Below are positions 1 to 7,620 of a stretch of 64,000 nucleotides of DNA, in pieces. The position numbers and the translations under genes are program-made. Origin of the DNA: Kangiella sediminilitoris (lineage in GTDB: Bacteria; Pseudomonadota; Gammaproteobacteria; Enterobacterales; Kangiellaceae); the NCBI RefSeq assembly GCF_001708405.1, contig NZ_CP012418.1, forward strand, positions 1,454,501 through 1,518,500, given 5' to 3'. Every line of letters begins with the position of its first letter. The first letter of the stretch is position 1. Under the pieces are notes generated by a model. It ran no database searches, was not told the DNA's origin, and saw nothing but the letters and a program-made list of their open reading frames with translations.

Positions 1-1821
1 TTCCGGGGCATCCAAAGCATCAACTCGTTCCAGCTCGTTATTATCAGGCACTACTTCAGCATGTTGCTGAGTCTTAACAGATTTATCTACCGTATCAGTG
101 TGAGTGTCTTTGGCCTGCATTAACCGTTCAATATCGGTGTCATAAGCAGGCTCCTGATCTGAAGTGTCTGTATCTTTTTGATTGTCGCCGAAGTGCTCTT
201 CGACTAGTACGGAAGCTCCTTCAGAGCCCTGTTTAACCGAAGGCTGCTCAGGCACAGCTTCAGAGGTTTGGCCTAAGTTTAGACCTAGAGCGGTATGAAG
301 GCTTGCTAATGCCTCAGAGTCGTCTTCAGACTGCTTATTCTTTTCATCCCGAGGATGTTTTTCAGCTGGCGGCTGTTGATATTCTGGTTGCTGCTTTGTA
401 GCTGAATCAAAAGAGTGGCTGACATCTTGCTCCCTGTCTTCCTCTTCCTGTTGAAAAAACTGTTCATAGCCAGCAAACTCATCAGAAATACCTTCATCAC
501 TATCACCTTTTTTATCAGTGCCAGGGCTTGTCTTTGAGGTGTTTCGGAAAGCTTCTTCTTCAGATTCAAGGTTTGACGATGCAGTACCCTCAGGGAGGGC
601 GTCATTTATTTGCGTTGCTGACTGCAGCTCTTGACTGGCTTGCCTGGACTGTTCTTTAGGAGTACCGCCCACATCAGAAGATTTGGACTTATCAGCCGAA
701 TCAGACCTTATGCTAACTTTTTTTTTTGCTTGAGCCTGACCAGAATCCAACTGGAAAGCCAGCATTCTAAGTAAAGCCATTTCGAGTCCCTGCTTAGGAG
801 TCGGCGCCCACTCAAGATCTCGTCTTGCGTGAAGGCCTAGCTGATAGTACATCTGCAAATCAGCTGACTCAAAAGCTTCTGCAAATTCAGGGACATAGGT
901 TGCTGCACTATCCGTTACTACTTGTGTTGCCTGATAAACAGCTATTTGATGCAACCGGGTTAAAAGTTCTTTCAGGGCATCCGCAAAGTCAACAGGATAA
1001 TGACTCATATCATCAATCGCCTTAATCGCCATCACACTATCGCGGTTAGCCAGGGCTTCTAGTAGACGGACCATAAATTTATGATCAATGGTACCAAGCA
1101 TGGTTCGAATATCTTCTTCCAGAACTTTACCCTGCCCATAAGCAATGGCCTGGTCTAAGAGACTGAGAGCATCCCGCATACTGCCTTCAGCAGACTGCGC
1201 AATTAAATGCAAAGAGGAGGTTTCGAACTCAATTGATTCCTGCTCAAGGATATACTGTAGGTGGCTAGCAATAGTTTCTTCTTCCATGTGTTTAAGATGG
1301 AACTGTAAACAGCGCGACAAGACAGTCACTGGTAGCTTCTGAGGATCGGTAGTAGCCAACAGGAAAATTACATGCTCAGGTGGCTCCTCCAATGTCTTCA
1401 ACAAGGCATTAAAGGAGCTGTTGGATAGCATATGAACTTCGTCAATCAAATAGACTTTATAACGACCACGGGTTGGTCGATATTGGACGTTTTCCAGTAG
1501 CTCCCGCGTATCATCTACTTTCGTTCTAGATGCGGCATCAACCTCAATCAGGTCAACAAAACGTCCCTCATCAATTTCACAACAACTGCCACACTCACCA
1601 CACGGGGTTGCAGTCACCCCATTCGTTTCACAATTAAGACATTTTGAAAGAATACGAGCAATAGTGGTTTTACCAACCCCCCGGGTTCCTGTAAATAAAT
1701 ACGCATGATGAAGACGACCGCTTTCAATAGCATTCACTAAAGCGCGGCTGACGTGTTCCTGTCCGCGTAATTCCTGGAAATTTTTAGGGCGCCATTTACG
1801 GGCGAGCACTTGGTAGCTCAT
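1..1821 (-). CDS. dnaX: DNA polymerase III subunits gamma and tau (5' part; continues past the left edge)
   Basis: Clamp-loader ATPase. Translating the minus strand from the ATG at 1821 gives an open frame to base 1. Visible motifs: Walker A GTRGVGKT at residues 45-52, a four-cysteine zinc module (C64, C74, C77, C80), Walker B LIDEVH, and the sensor-2 segment SMRDALSLLDQA. The AAA+ part and the clamp-loader oligomerisation domain end near residue 360. They are followed by a Lys/Ser/Asp/Glu-rich, low-complexity tau linker that is still open at the edge. A run of ten A residues sits exactly at the domain III/linker junction and probably yields the short gamma form (separate entry). The start is chosen because MSYQVLARKWRP is the conserved family N-terminus. 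The 3' end is outside the window. Identification is secure. Confidence 0.97.
   Translation of the reverse strand, partial: MSYQVLARKWRPKNFQELRGQEHVSRALVNAIESGRLHHAYLFTGTRGVGKTTIARILSKCLNCETNGVTATPCGECGSCCEIDEGRFVDLIEVDAASRTKVDDTRELLENVQYRPTRGRYKVYLIDEVHMLSNSSFNALLKTLEEPPEHVIFLLATTDPQKLPVTVLSRCLQFHLKHMEEETIASHLQYILEQESIEFETSSLHLIAQSAEGSMRDALSLLDQAIAYGQGKVLEEDIRTMLGTIDHKFMVRLLEALANRDSVMAIKAIDDMSHYPVDFADALKELLTRLHQIAVYQATQVVTDSAATYVPEFAEAFESADLQMYYQLGLHARRDLEWAPTPKQGLEMALLRMLAFQLDSGQAQAKKKVSIRSDSADKSKSSDVGGTPKEQSRQASQELQSATQINDALPEGTASSNLESEEEAFRNTSKTSPGTDKKGDSDEGISDEFAGYEQFFQQEEEDREQDVSHSFDSATKQQPEYQQPPAEKHPRDEKNKQSEDDSEALASLHTALGLNLGQTSEAVPEQPSVKQGSEGASVLVEEHFGDNQKDTDTSDQEPAYDTDIERLMQAKDTHTDTVDKSVKTQQHAEVVPDNNELERVDALDAPE
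718..727 (-). other. A10 slippery run in dnaX, candidate tau/gamma slippage site
   Basis: On the coding strand ten consecutive A residues encode AAA AAA AAA (codons 366-368) plus the last base of the preceding GCA codon. In the -1 frame the next codons are AAG TTA GCA TAA, with the stop at 710-708. In the +1 frame AGT is followed by TAG at 715-713. Slippage either way therefore ends the protein within four codons, just after clamp-loader domain III, giving a gamma-like product of about 370 residues. Known dnaX genes make gamma by ribosomal frameshifting (E. coli) or by transcriptional slippage on a homopolymer (Thermus). The long homopolymer here favours slippage; that choice is inference. 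Confidence 0.7.
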
Positions 1822-2067
1822 AAAATAATCAAATATAGAAATGCTTATCGTTTTAGTGCAGAAACCATAGCATACTTTGCGCAATTGGAAAATCTATTTG
1901 TCCTGCTCACTTCTTTACTGGCAAGAACTTTAAGTAAATAAATCAATAAGATATAACTTAACCCAAGCCTCTCCGCGGCTACCTTGTGCCAACCTTCAAA
2001 TAAATAGCCTAGCTAGCCATAGCCATCGATATAGGCTTTGGGGCAGTCAATAAATGGAGGGGGTTAA
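1822..2067. other. Intergenic region upstream of dnaX, no gene seen
   Basis: AT-rich spacer between the dnaX start and the decayed small gene at 2068. I see no tRNA, no hairpin followed by a T-run, and no ORF with a ribosome binding site. It should hold the dnaX promoter (minus strand), but no convincing -35/-10 pair stands out. The last 20 bases contain the strong GGAGGGGG ribosome binding site of the following small reading frame. Confidence 0.5.
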
Positions 2068-2297
2068 ATGAAATATTTTAAATCTTCAATGCTTATCGTC
2101 CTGACTTCAGGTTTAAGCCTGACAGGAATACAGCTTTCACAAGTGTTAACAATTAGTGTTGGCAGTCAGTCAATAATGATTATGCTAAACCTGTTGACCG
2201 TATTCCAATTGAAGGTACCTTTTTATGTAATACAATTTTGTAGGAGTCTACTAGACTTACGAAGTCTGTCACTAAAACTTTCAATGCTGGTGAATAA
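2068..2297 (+). pseudogene. Decayed small lipoprotein gene (frameshift plus in-frame stops)
   Basis: An ATG at 2068 follows a strong ribosome binding site (GGAGGGGG). It opens a lipoprotein-like signal peptide, MKYFKSSMLIVLTSGLSLTG, which breaks off exactly where the lipobox cysteine should come. The open frame to 2304 continues with implausible hydrophobic sequence. The other frame, reading from about 2112 to the TAA at 2295, gives protein-like sequence: NTAFTSVNN, stop, then CWQSVNNDYAKPVDRIPIEG..LCNTIL, stop, then ESTRLTKSVTKTFNAGE. A 2-base deletion at the lipobox plus two TAG codons would explain this. I infer a degenerate secreted or lipoprotein gene of unknown function. A functional 78-residue product from the intact frame is the alternative. 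Confidence 0.4.
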
Positions 2298-2320
2298 ACG
2301 GTGAACTTTAGAGCACAAAC

Positions 2321-2357
2321 AAAAAAGCCGCTAAGTGTTTCCACTAGCGACTTTTTT
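2321..2357 (-). terminator. Intrinsic terminator of the SRP RNA gene (bidirectional shape)
   Basis: Imperfect inverted repeat AGTCGCTAGTG / CACTTAGCGGCT (minus-strand reading) flanked by an A-run on one side and a T-run on the other. On the minus strand it lies just 3' of the SRP RNA and ends in six T residues. It could also stop transcription coming from the decayed gene on the plus strand. Confidence 0.75.
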
Positions 2358-2367
2358 AATTCAAGAC

Positions 2368-2470
<103 letters not shown>

Positions 2471-2474
2471 GCGC

Positions 2475-2480
2475 ATTATC
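2475..2480 (-). promoter_or_regulatory. -10 box of the SRP RNA promoter
   Basis: GATAAT on the minus strand, about 5-10 bases upstream of the deduced RNA 5' end and preceded by a G-run and an AT-rich stretch. The -35 element is not clear (TTATTA at a 16-base spacing is the best candidate). Confidence 0.5.
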
Positions 2481-2616
2481 CCCCAAAATATATTAATAAT
2501 AAAGCCCTCTTTCAGGAAAATTTTCACTTCTTTTTTATTACTCAATTGCTGTTATTTGTTTTGATAACTTTTTTCCTGCTAGACTGGTCGGAGGTATTGC
2601 TTAAGGTTAATGCACG

Positions 2617-4308
2617 ATGAGTGAGTTCAATAGTCTCGATGACATAGTAAAAAAAGCCAAAGATGTTGCTGAAACACACCAGGTAACTAACCAGCCTCCT
2701 ATGCTGGAAAACTATAATATCTTTGAAAGTGATATGGCACTTCTTGAATTGTTGAATAACTTAAGGGCTGACTGGGGTCACAAAGAGGTTAGTAAACTGG
2801 GTGAAGTACTGGGTCAAAGTCAATGGATTAACAAAGGATTTCAGGCAAACCAAAACCCTCCCAAACTTCATACCCATGACCGTTTTGGAAACCGTCTGGA
2901 TCTTATTGAATATCATCCGGCTTACCATGAACTAATGGATCTGGCTATAGAACATAAAATACCTGTTCTCCCCTGGGTCAATCAAAGGGAAGGCTCCCAC
3001 TTAGTTCGGATGGCTAAAAACTACTTATATAACCAAATTGAAGCCGGGAGTGCCTGCCCATTGACCATGACCTTCTCTGCTGTACCACCATTAAGAAAAA
3101 GCCCACATATAGGATCTCAATGGCTGGATAAGCTACTCAATGGTCGGTATGACCCCGCTAATAAGCCCATTGAACAAAAAACAGGTGTCACCATTGGTAT
3201 GGCCATGACTGAGAAACAAGGTGGAACCGATGTTCGTGCCAACAAAAGCTATGCGGCACTATTGAGCAAAAAAGATAAAACCTATGAACTTATCGGTCAT
3301 AAATGGTTCTGTTCAGCACCCATGTGCGATGGTTTTTTAACTCTGGCTCAAACAGTTCAAGGCTTGTCCTGCTTCCTTGTACCTCGTTGGCGACCAGACG
3401 GGAACAAAAACCAAATCTATATTCAGCGCTTAAAAGATAAGATGGGTAACCGCTCAAATGCTTCTTCAGAAATTGAGTTTCGGGGCGCTTTCGGTTGGTT
3501 ATTGGGCTCTGAAGGAAAAGGCGTCAAAACCATTATTGAAATGGTTGCGTTGACTCGATACGACTGCATGATTGGTTCTAGCGCGCTGATGAGACAGGCT
3601 GTAGCTCAAATCACTCATCACTGTCACTACCGGGAAGTCTTTAATAAACCTTTAGACCAGCACCCTCTAATGCAGAATGTGCTGGCGGACTTATGTCTTG
3701 AGTCCGAAGCCGCATTGGCAATGACAGCAAGGATGGCAAAAGCTCTGGATAATCCCGATGATAAGTTCGAGCAAAATCTATTACGCTTAACCACCGCTAT
3801 TGGTAAATACTGGATCTGTAAAAGAGCCAGCAGTCATATCGGTGAAGCCCAGGAATGTCTCGGTGGGATAGGTTATGTCGAAGAGTCCATTCTCCCTCGT
3901 CTGTATCGTGAAGCGCCTGTAAACTCTATCTGGGAAGGAAGTGGTAACGTCCAATGTCTGGATGTCATTCGTGCCATTAACAAATCTCCGGAAACTCTGG
4001 ATAGCTATTTACAGGAACTGTCCAAGGCTAAAGGAAAAAATAATGATTACGACCACCTTTTCAAGCGAACAGTTAAGCAACTGGAAGATACACCATCAGA
4101 TGCTTTCGAATTCCAAAGTCGTTATTTTGTTGAACGACTGGCAAAACTGATGCAGGCATGCCAGCTGTTGCTGAACGGCAATCCCAAAATAGCAGACTCT
4201 TTTTGTTTGAGTAGACTTTCAGAAATACGAGGCCTGAATTATGGTAATCTCCCCCCCTCCGTTGACTGCAAGTTCATCATTGATAGAGCTCGTCCTAAGT
4301 TAAACTAA
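2617..4308 (+). CDS. aidB: AidB-family acyl-CoA dehydrogenase-like flavoprotein
   Basis: 563 residues, close to the roughly 540 of E. coli AidB and longer than ordinary acyl-CoA dehydrogenases. AidB hallmarks are visible: an N-terminal extension, AGSACPLTMTFSAVP near residue 145, the FAD-contact segment MTEKQGGTDVRANKS around 197-211, LKDKMGNRSNASSEIEF, LGGIGYVEES, and VNSIWEGSGNVQCLDVIRA near 439. In E. coli AidB belongs to the adaptive response to alkylation damage, binds DNA and has only weak isovaleryl-CoA dehydrogenase activity. The present role is inferred from that family. The gene stands alone after the divergent SRP RNA. An AAGG about ten bases upstream supports the start at 2617. 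No ada or alkB gene is nearby. Confidence 0.92.
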   Translation: MSEFNSLDDIVKKAKDVAETHQVTNQPPMLENYNIFESDMALLELLNNLRADWGHKEVSKLGEVLGQSQWINKGFQANQNPPKLHTHDRFGNRLDLIEYHPAYHELMDLAIEHKIPVLPWVNQREGSHLVRMAKNYLYNQIEAGSACPLTMTFSAVPPLRKSPHIGSQWLDKLLNGRYDPANKPIEQKTGVTIGMAMTEKQGGTDVRANKSYAALLSKKDKTYELIGHKWFCSAPMCDGFLTLAQTVQGLSCFLVPRWRPDGNKNQIYIQRLKDKMGNRSNASSEIEFRGAFGWLLGSEGKGVKTIIEMVALTRYDCMIGSSALMRQAVAQITHHCHYREVFNKPLDQHPLMQNVLADLCLESEAALAMTARMAKALDNPDDKFEQNLLRLTTAIGKYWICKRASSHIGEAQECLGGIGYVEESILPRLYREAPVNSIWEGSGNVQCLDVIRAINKSPETLDSYLQELSKAKGKNNDYDHLFKRTVKQLEDTPSDAFEFQSRYFVERLAKLMQACQLLLNGNPKIADSFCLSRLSEIRGLNYGNLPPSVDCKFIIDRARPKLN

Positions 4309-4553
4309 AAAAGACCGAGAGTTGTCTGGTATCAAAAGCAATGCAAAAAACTTGCTAGATTAATATGCTAAGGACTGGAAGGGCTTTGTAATTTCTAATA
4401 TTTGCTTGCCATACATTTCATACTCAGACTTTATGATTGAAACTTTGAAACACTGAGCAGGCTTGCAACATCATTATTTGTTATATAGTTTAAATATCTG
4501 TGTGTTATATTAAGCCTAGCTATTTATCATTCATACTGACTCTTAGGATTTTC

Positions 4554-5468
4554 ATGAAAATCGGTATTCTTTCACGTAACGCTAAACTTTACTCAACTCG
4601 AAGACTCATAGAAGCAGCCAAGGAACGTGGTCACGACCCGCAGGTAATTGATGTTCTCAAGTGCTTCATGAACATCACCTCTAATCGACCTACTGTTCAC
4701 AGTAAAGTCAAAGGGGATGTAACTCAGTTAAATTTTGACGCGGTTATTCCTCGTATCGGTGCTTCGATTACCGGTTATGGTACTGCCGTACTGAGGCAGT
4801 TTGAGGTAGGAGGTGTTTATTCTGTCAATGAATCCATAGCCATTACACGCTCTAGAGATAAGTTACGAGCGCACCAGCTCCTGGCGCGCAAAGGGGTCGG
4901 AATGCCTATTACCAGCTATGCGCACTCGGTAGATGCCACAGATGAGCTTATCCAGTCGGTAGGAGGAGCACCTCTAATAGTTAAGGTAATTGAAAGTACT
5001 CATGGCAATGGAGTTGTGCTAGCTGAAACCAACAAAGCCGCAGAAAGCTTGATCAATGCATTCAGAAGTTTAAATGCTGACTTTCTGGTTCAAGAGTTCA
5101 TAAAAGAGTCCGGCGGCTCAGATATACGTTGCTTTGTCGTTGGAGAAAGAGTGATAGCAGCCATGCAGCGAAGTGCAAAAGAAGGTGAGTTTCGCTCAAA
5201 CCTGCACCGCGGTGGCAGCGCAGAAGTTATTAAGCTAAAGCCCGAAGAGCGCGCATTAGCGGTCCGAGCTGCGAAAGTTATGGGCCTGGATGTCGCAGGC
5301 GTGGATTTATTACGATCTGCACATGGTCCTTTGGTTATTGAGGTCAACTCTTCACCTGGACTTGAAGGGATTGAGACAGCTACAGGAAAGGATGTGGCTG
5401 GAGCCATCATCAAGTACATCGAAAAAGACTCTTTGAAAGGCCCCAACAAGCCTAAAGGAAAAGGTTAA
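4554..5468 (+). CDS. rimK: Ribosomal protein S6-L-glutamate ligase
   Basis: ATP-grasp ligase that adds glutamates to the C-terminus of ribosomal protein S6. The start is placed at the ATG at 4554 ([18 protein letters not shown]), the conserved RimK N-terminus. An upstream in-frame start at 4500 would add 18 residues not found in the family. The 304-residue length matches E. coli RimK (300). Visible motifs: [31 protein letters not shown], the ATP-grasp segment [28 protein letters not shown], and the metal-binding end [14 protein letters not shown] near residue 264. It is followed after 12 bases by the RimB-type protease gene on the same strand, so the two are very likely co-transcribed. Confidence 0.96.
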   Translation: MKIGILSRNAKLYSTRRLIEAAKERGHDPQVIDVLKCFMNITSNRPTVHSKVKGDVTQLNFDAVIPRIGASITGYGTAVLRQFEVGGVYSVNESIAITRSRDKLRAHQLLARKGVGMPITSYAHSVDATDELIQSVGGAPLIVKVIESTHGNGVVLAETNKAAESLINAFRSLNADFLVQEFIKESGGSDIRCFVVGERVIAAMQRSAKEGEFRSNLHRGGSAEVIKLKPEERALAVRAAKVMGLDVAGVDLLRSAHGPLVIEVNSSPGLEGIETATGKDVAGAIIKYIEKDSLKGPNKPKGKG

Positions 5469-5480
5469 AAGGTTATTTCT

Positions 5481-5903
5481 ATGAGCAAGATGACAGTGGG
5501 CTGGAAAGAAGAAGCCAAGTTAACCGAACTAAATATAGAGGCTATAAAGGTTAAAGTTGATACTGGAGCCAAGACCTCAAGTCTGCATGCCTTTGATATA
5601 GAGTCCTTCGACAACAATGGGCAGACTTTTGTAAAGTTCAAAACCTGTCCTGACAGACGCCACCCTAAACACATCGTCAACTGTGAAGCCGAAGTCATTG
5701 ATTATCGAAAAATCACCAGCTCAAATGGACAGACGCAGCTTCGCTATGTCATAAGAAGTCCCATAACCATTGGCGACAAAACCTGGGATATAGACATTAC
5801 TCTCGCTGACCGAAAAAAAATGCGGTATAAGATGCTGCTGGGCCGAGAAGCGATGAAACAACTTCTTGTCTCACCTCATAAATCATACCTTCAGTCCGAC
5901 TAG
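5481..5903 (+). CDS. rimB: RimB-type retropepsin-like protease (RimK-associated, COG4067/DUF785)
   Basis: Small 140-residue protein with a retropepsin-like aspartate motif VKVDTGAKTSSLHA (Asp27). This is the family often annotated as ATP-dependent zinc protease and found next to rimK. In Pseudomonas the rimA-rimB-rimK genes jointly tune glutamylation of ribosomal protein S6, with RimB as the proteolytic partner. Here rimA is not adjacent. A second family motif, MLLGREAMKQ, is visible near the C-terminus (residues about 115-124). It lies 12 bases after rimK and shares its transcript. Family membership is well supported; its catalytic chemistry is taken from the literature on the family rather than from this sequence. 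Confidence 0.88.
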   Translation: MSKMTVGWKEEAKLTELNIEAIKVKVDTGAKTSSLHAFDIESFDNNGQTFVKFKTCPDRRHPKHIVNCEAEVIDYRKITSSNGQTQLRYVIRSPITIGDKTWDIDITLADRKKMRYKMLLGREAMKQLLVSPHKSYLQSD

Positions 5904-5916
5904 CTGCAATTCAGAC

Positions 5917-5945
5917 TTGCCTTAAACAATACTTTCAGCTATCTT
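5917..5945 (+). promoter_or_regulatory. Promoter of tRNA-Ser
   Basis: TTGCCT at 5917-5922, a 17-base spacer, then TATCTT at 5940-5945, followed by a GC-rich discriminator. The tRNA 5' end is 20 bases further on. Spacing and position fit a sigma70 stable-RNA promoter. Confidence 0.6.
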
Positions 5946-5964
5946 ACGCGGCCTGAGAGTTAAC

Positions 5965-6055
5965 GGTGAAGTGGCCGAGTGGCTGAAGGCGCACGCCTGG
6001 AAAGTGTGTATACGTTAGTAGCGTATCGAGGGTTCGAATCCCTCCTTCACCGCCA
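5965..6055 (+). tRNA. tRNA-Ser (anticodon GGA)
   Basis: The 91-base type II tRNA has acceptor stem GGTGAAG/CTTCACC with discriminator G and an encoded CCA. The anticodon loop CTGGAAA carries anticodon GGA, reading UCC and UCU. It has the long variable arm typical of serine tRNA and the T-loop GGTTCGAATCC. A promoter and an intrinsic terminator flank it. Its last 19 bases plus the terminator recur 170 bp downstream. Confidence 0.97.
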
Positions 6056-6252
6056 AATTATAAAAGCCTGCCATTGAGCAGGTTTTTTTATCTGAAGGAG
6101 CGGATGAGAAGCCTAGGGGTTCGAGCCGAGTAGCTTTAGCTGCGAGACAACACCGGAGTATTTTTAATACGACGATGACCCGCAGGGCTAGTGCGAAGCA
6201 CGCAGTAATCCCTCCTTCACCGCCAAATTATAAAAGCCTGCCATTGAGCAGG
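6037..6252 (+). repeat. Duplicated tRNA-Ser 3' end and terminator flanking a 124-bp insert
   Basis: Bases 6037-6082 and 6207-6252 are identical over 46 bp. The repeat covers the tRNA 3' end from within the T-loop, the CCA, the spacer and the terminator stem. The 124 bp between the copies hold no ORF with a start signal. They contain short inverted repeats (for example GTGCGAAGCAC near 6191) and a GGTTCGA that mimics a T-loop. The arrangement resembles the attL/attR pattern left by site-specific insertion at a tRNA 3' end, but far too small to be an island. A tandem duplication of the tRNA tail with later divergence is the alternative. Confidence 0.75.
6064..6090 (+). terminator. Intrinsic terminator of tRNA-Ser
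   Basis: Stem CCTGC/GCAGG at 6067-6071 and 6078-6082, followed by seven T residues. It lies 12 bases after the CCA end. A nearly identical copy, with a weaker T-run, occurs at 6237-6257. Confidence 0.85.
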
Positions 6253-6381
6253 CTTTATTGTATCCAGCCCCCTCTTTCTAGCAAATACCTGCATTCAAAA
6301 GGACGAATACAAATCGACATTAAGACTTGTAAAAGATAGACTTAAGCTCACTTATTTCTGAGTCAAAACAAAAAAACAGAC

Positions 6382-7482
6382 ATGTCGCAAACACAGACAG
6401 TAATACTTGCTATCGGAGCATTTCAGGGCTTTCTATTATTCTTGCTTCTTGTGAGTGATAAGCGGGTCAACTATGCCAGCAGGTTACTGGGGATACTATG
6501 TCTGTTTATAGCGACTACCTTTGTGCTGCCCCTTATAGTCGCTGCCGGGAAAAGTCATTTTTCCTGGCTAATTGGTTTTTTAGTATTCTTGCCCGCCTGC
6601 TATAACGGTCTTACCTATTTGTACTGCCGTACAGCTATCACAGGTTCTTCTTTAAAGCCAATCGATATTCTCCATCTACTCCCTTTGGCTGTATGTTACC
6701 TGCTTAACTATGACATTCTCTTTGCCCCAGAGAAGGCATTAAGCTTTGTAAGAATGCCAGAGACAACTCTGCTTAAACACACTCTGACAAAAATAGTTTT
6801 TTACGGCCAGGCGGTGGTTTACCTGGTTTTGCTCATTGAAATGGTCCGTCGATACCAGTCTAAAGCGAAACAAACACTATCATCTTATAACCCTGATATT
6901 TTTAAATGGTTATGGAGTCTGATTGGGTTTATGGCTTCAATTTGGCTTCTGAAAATACTATCTTACTTTATAATCGAATCACCAACCGTCACTGTTCTAG
7001 CCGACTTCTTATTGGTGGTTTTAGTTTACTTTGTGGCCATTGCTCAATGGCGCAACCCCAAACTATTTCAAATACGGCAACTTTCAGCTCAATTGGAGCA
7101 TTCCACCCCCTCAGGAGATAAACAGGAATCTCGCGGTGTATTAGATCAAGATACACGCTCAAGTATTTTGCATTTGGTTCAAAAGCAAGTAAAAGAGAAG
7201 GCACTTTATCGGGATAGCGAACTCACCCTGGCAACGCTTGCAGACCAAATTGGCGTTAGCATTCATCAACTATCAGAGACCTTAAACCAGTTCGGTGGTA
7301 AAAATTTCAATCAGTTTATTAATGAATACCGGGTGGATGAAGTTTGTCAGCAGCTTGACAAAAATAGCAAGCGCAAACTCATTGATATGGCACTTGAGGC
7401 AGGATTTTCATCTAAAAGTAGCTTCAATGCCACTTTTAAAAAACTCACCGGGTTAACACCAAGCCAATATAGACAGCAATAG
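6382..7482 (+). CDS. AraC-family transcriptional regulator with membrane-embedded N-terminal sensor
   Basis: 366 residues. The first about 220 hold roughly seven hydrophobic segments (about 8-24, 35-55, 63-82, 95-108, 136-156, 175-195, 200-220). The C-terminal 100 residues are a double helix-turn-helix AraC DNA-binding domain: LTLATLADQIGVSIHQLSE, then the second helix pair with the signature FSSKSSFNATFKKLTGLTPSQY. This architecture tethers the DNA-binding domain to the inner membrane. The ligand is unknown. The amidohydrolase gene 138 bases downstream on the same strand is a plausible target, by position only. Confidence 0.85.
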   Translation: MSQTQTVILAIGAFQGFLLFLLLVSDKRVNYASRLLGILCLFIATTFVLPLIVAAGKSHFSWLIGFLVFLPACYNGLTYLYCRTAITGSSLKPIDILHLLPLAVCYLLNYDILFAPEKALSFVRMPETTLLKHTLTKIVFYGQAVVYLVLLIEMVRRYQSKAKQTLSSYNPDIFKWLWSLIGFMASIWLLKILSYFIIESPTVTVLADFLLVVLVYFVAIAQWRNPKLFQIRQLSAQLEHSTPSGDKQESRGVLDQDTRSSILHLVQKQVKEKALYRDSELTLATLADQIGVSIHQLSETLNQFGGKNFNQFINEYRVDEVCQQLDKNSKRKLIDMALEAGFSSKSSFNATFKKLTGLTPSQYRQQ

Positions 7483-7620
7483 TATAAATGGTTTTAAAGC
7501 CCGTTTGGTTCTATGTTTGGTACAAAAATACAATATTGGACGTCTAATCTTATAAACCTGGACGCGGCTAACCCTGTCAGGTGTTGAAATGAAGCCATCA
7601 ATAACTGATGGAGTCTACTA

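Noticed and set aside
6190-6225. Possible second tRNA gene at the downstream copy of the tRNA-Ser tail
   Set aside because: Only the last 19 bases of the tRNA are repeated; no acceptor 5' arm, D-arm or anticodon arm precedes it.
7538-7545. GGACGTCT upstream of the amidohydrolase as a MetJ box
   Set aside because: A single box without an in-register neighbour and no link to sulfur metabolism.
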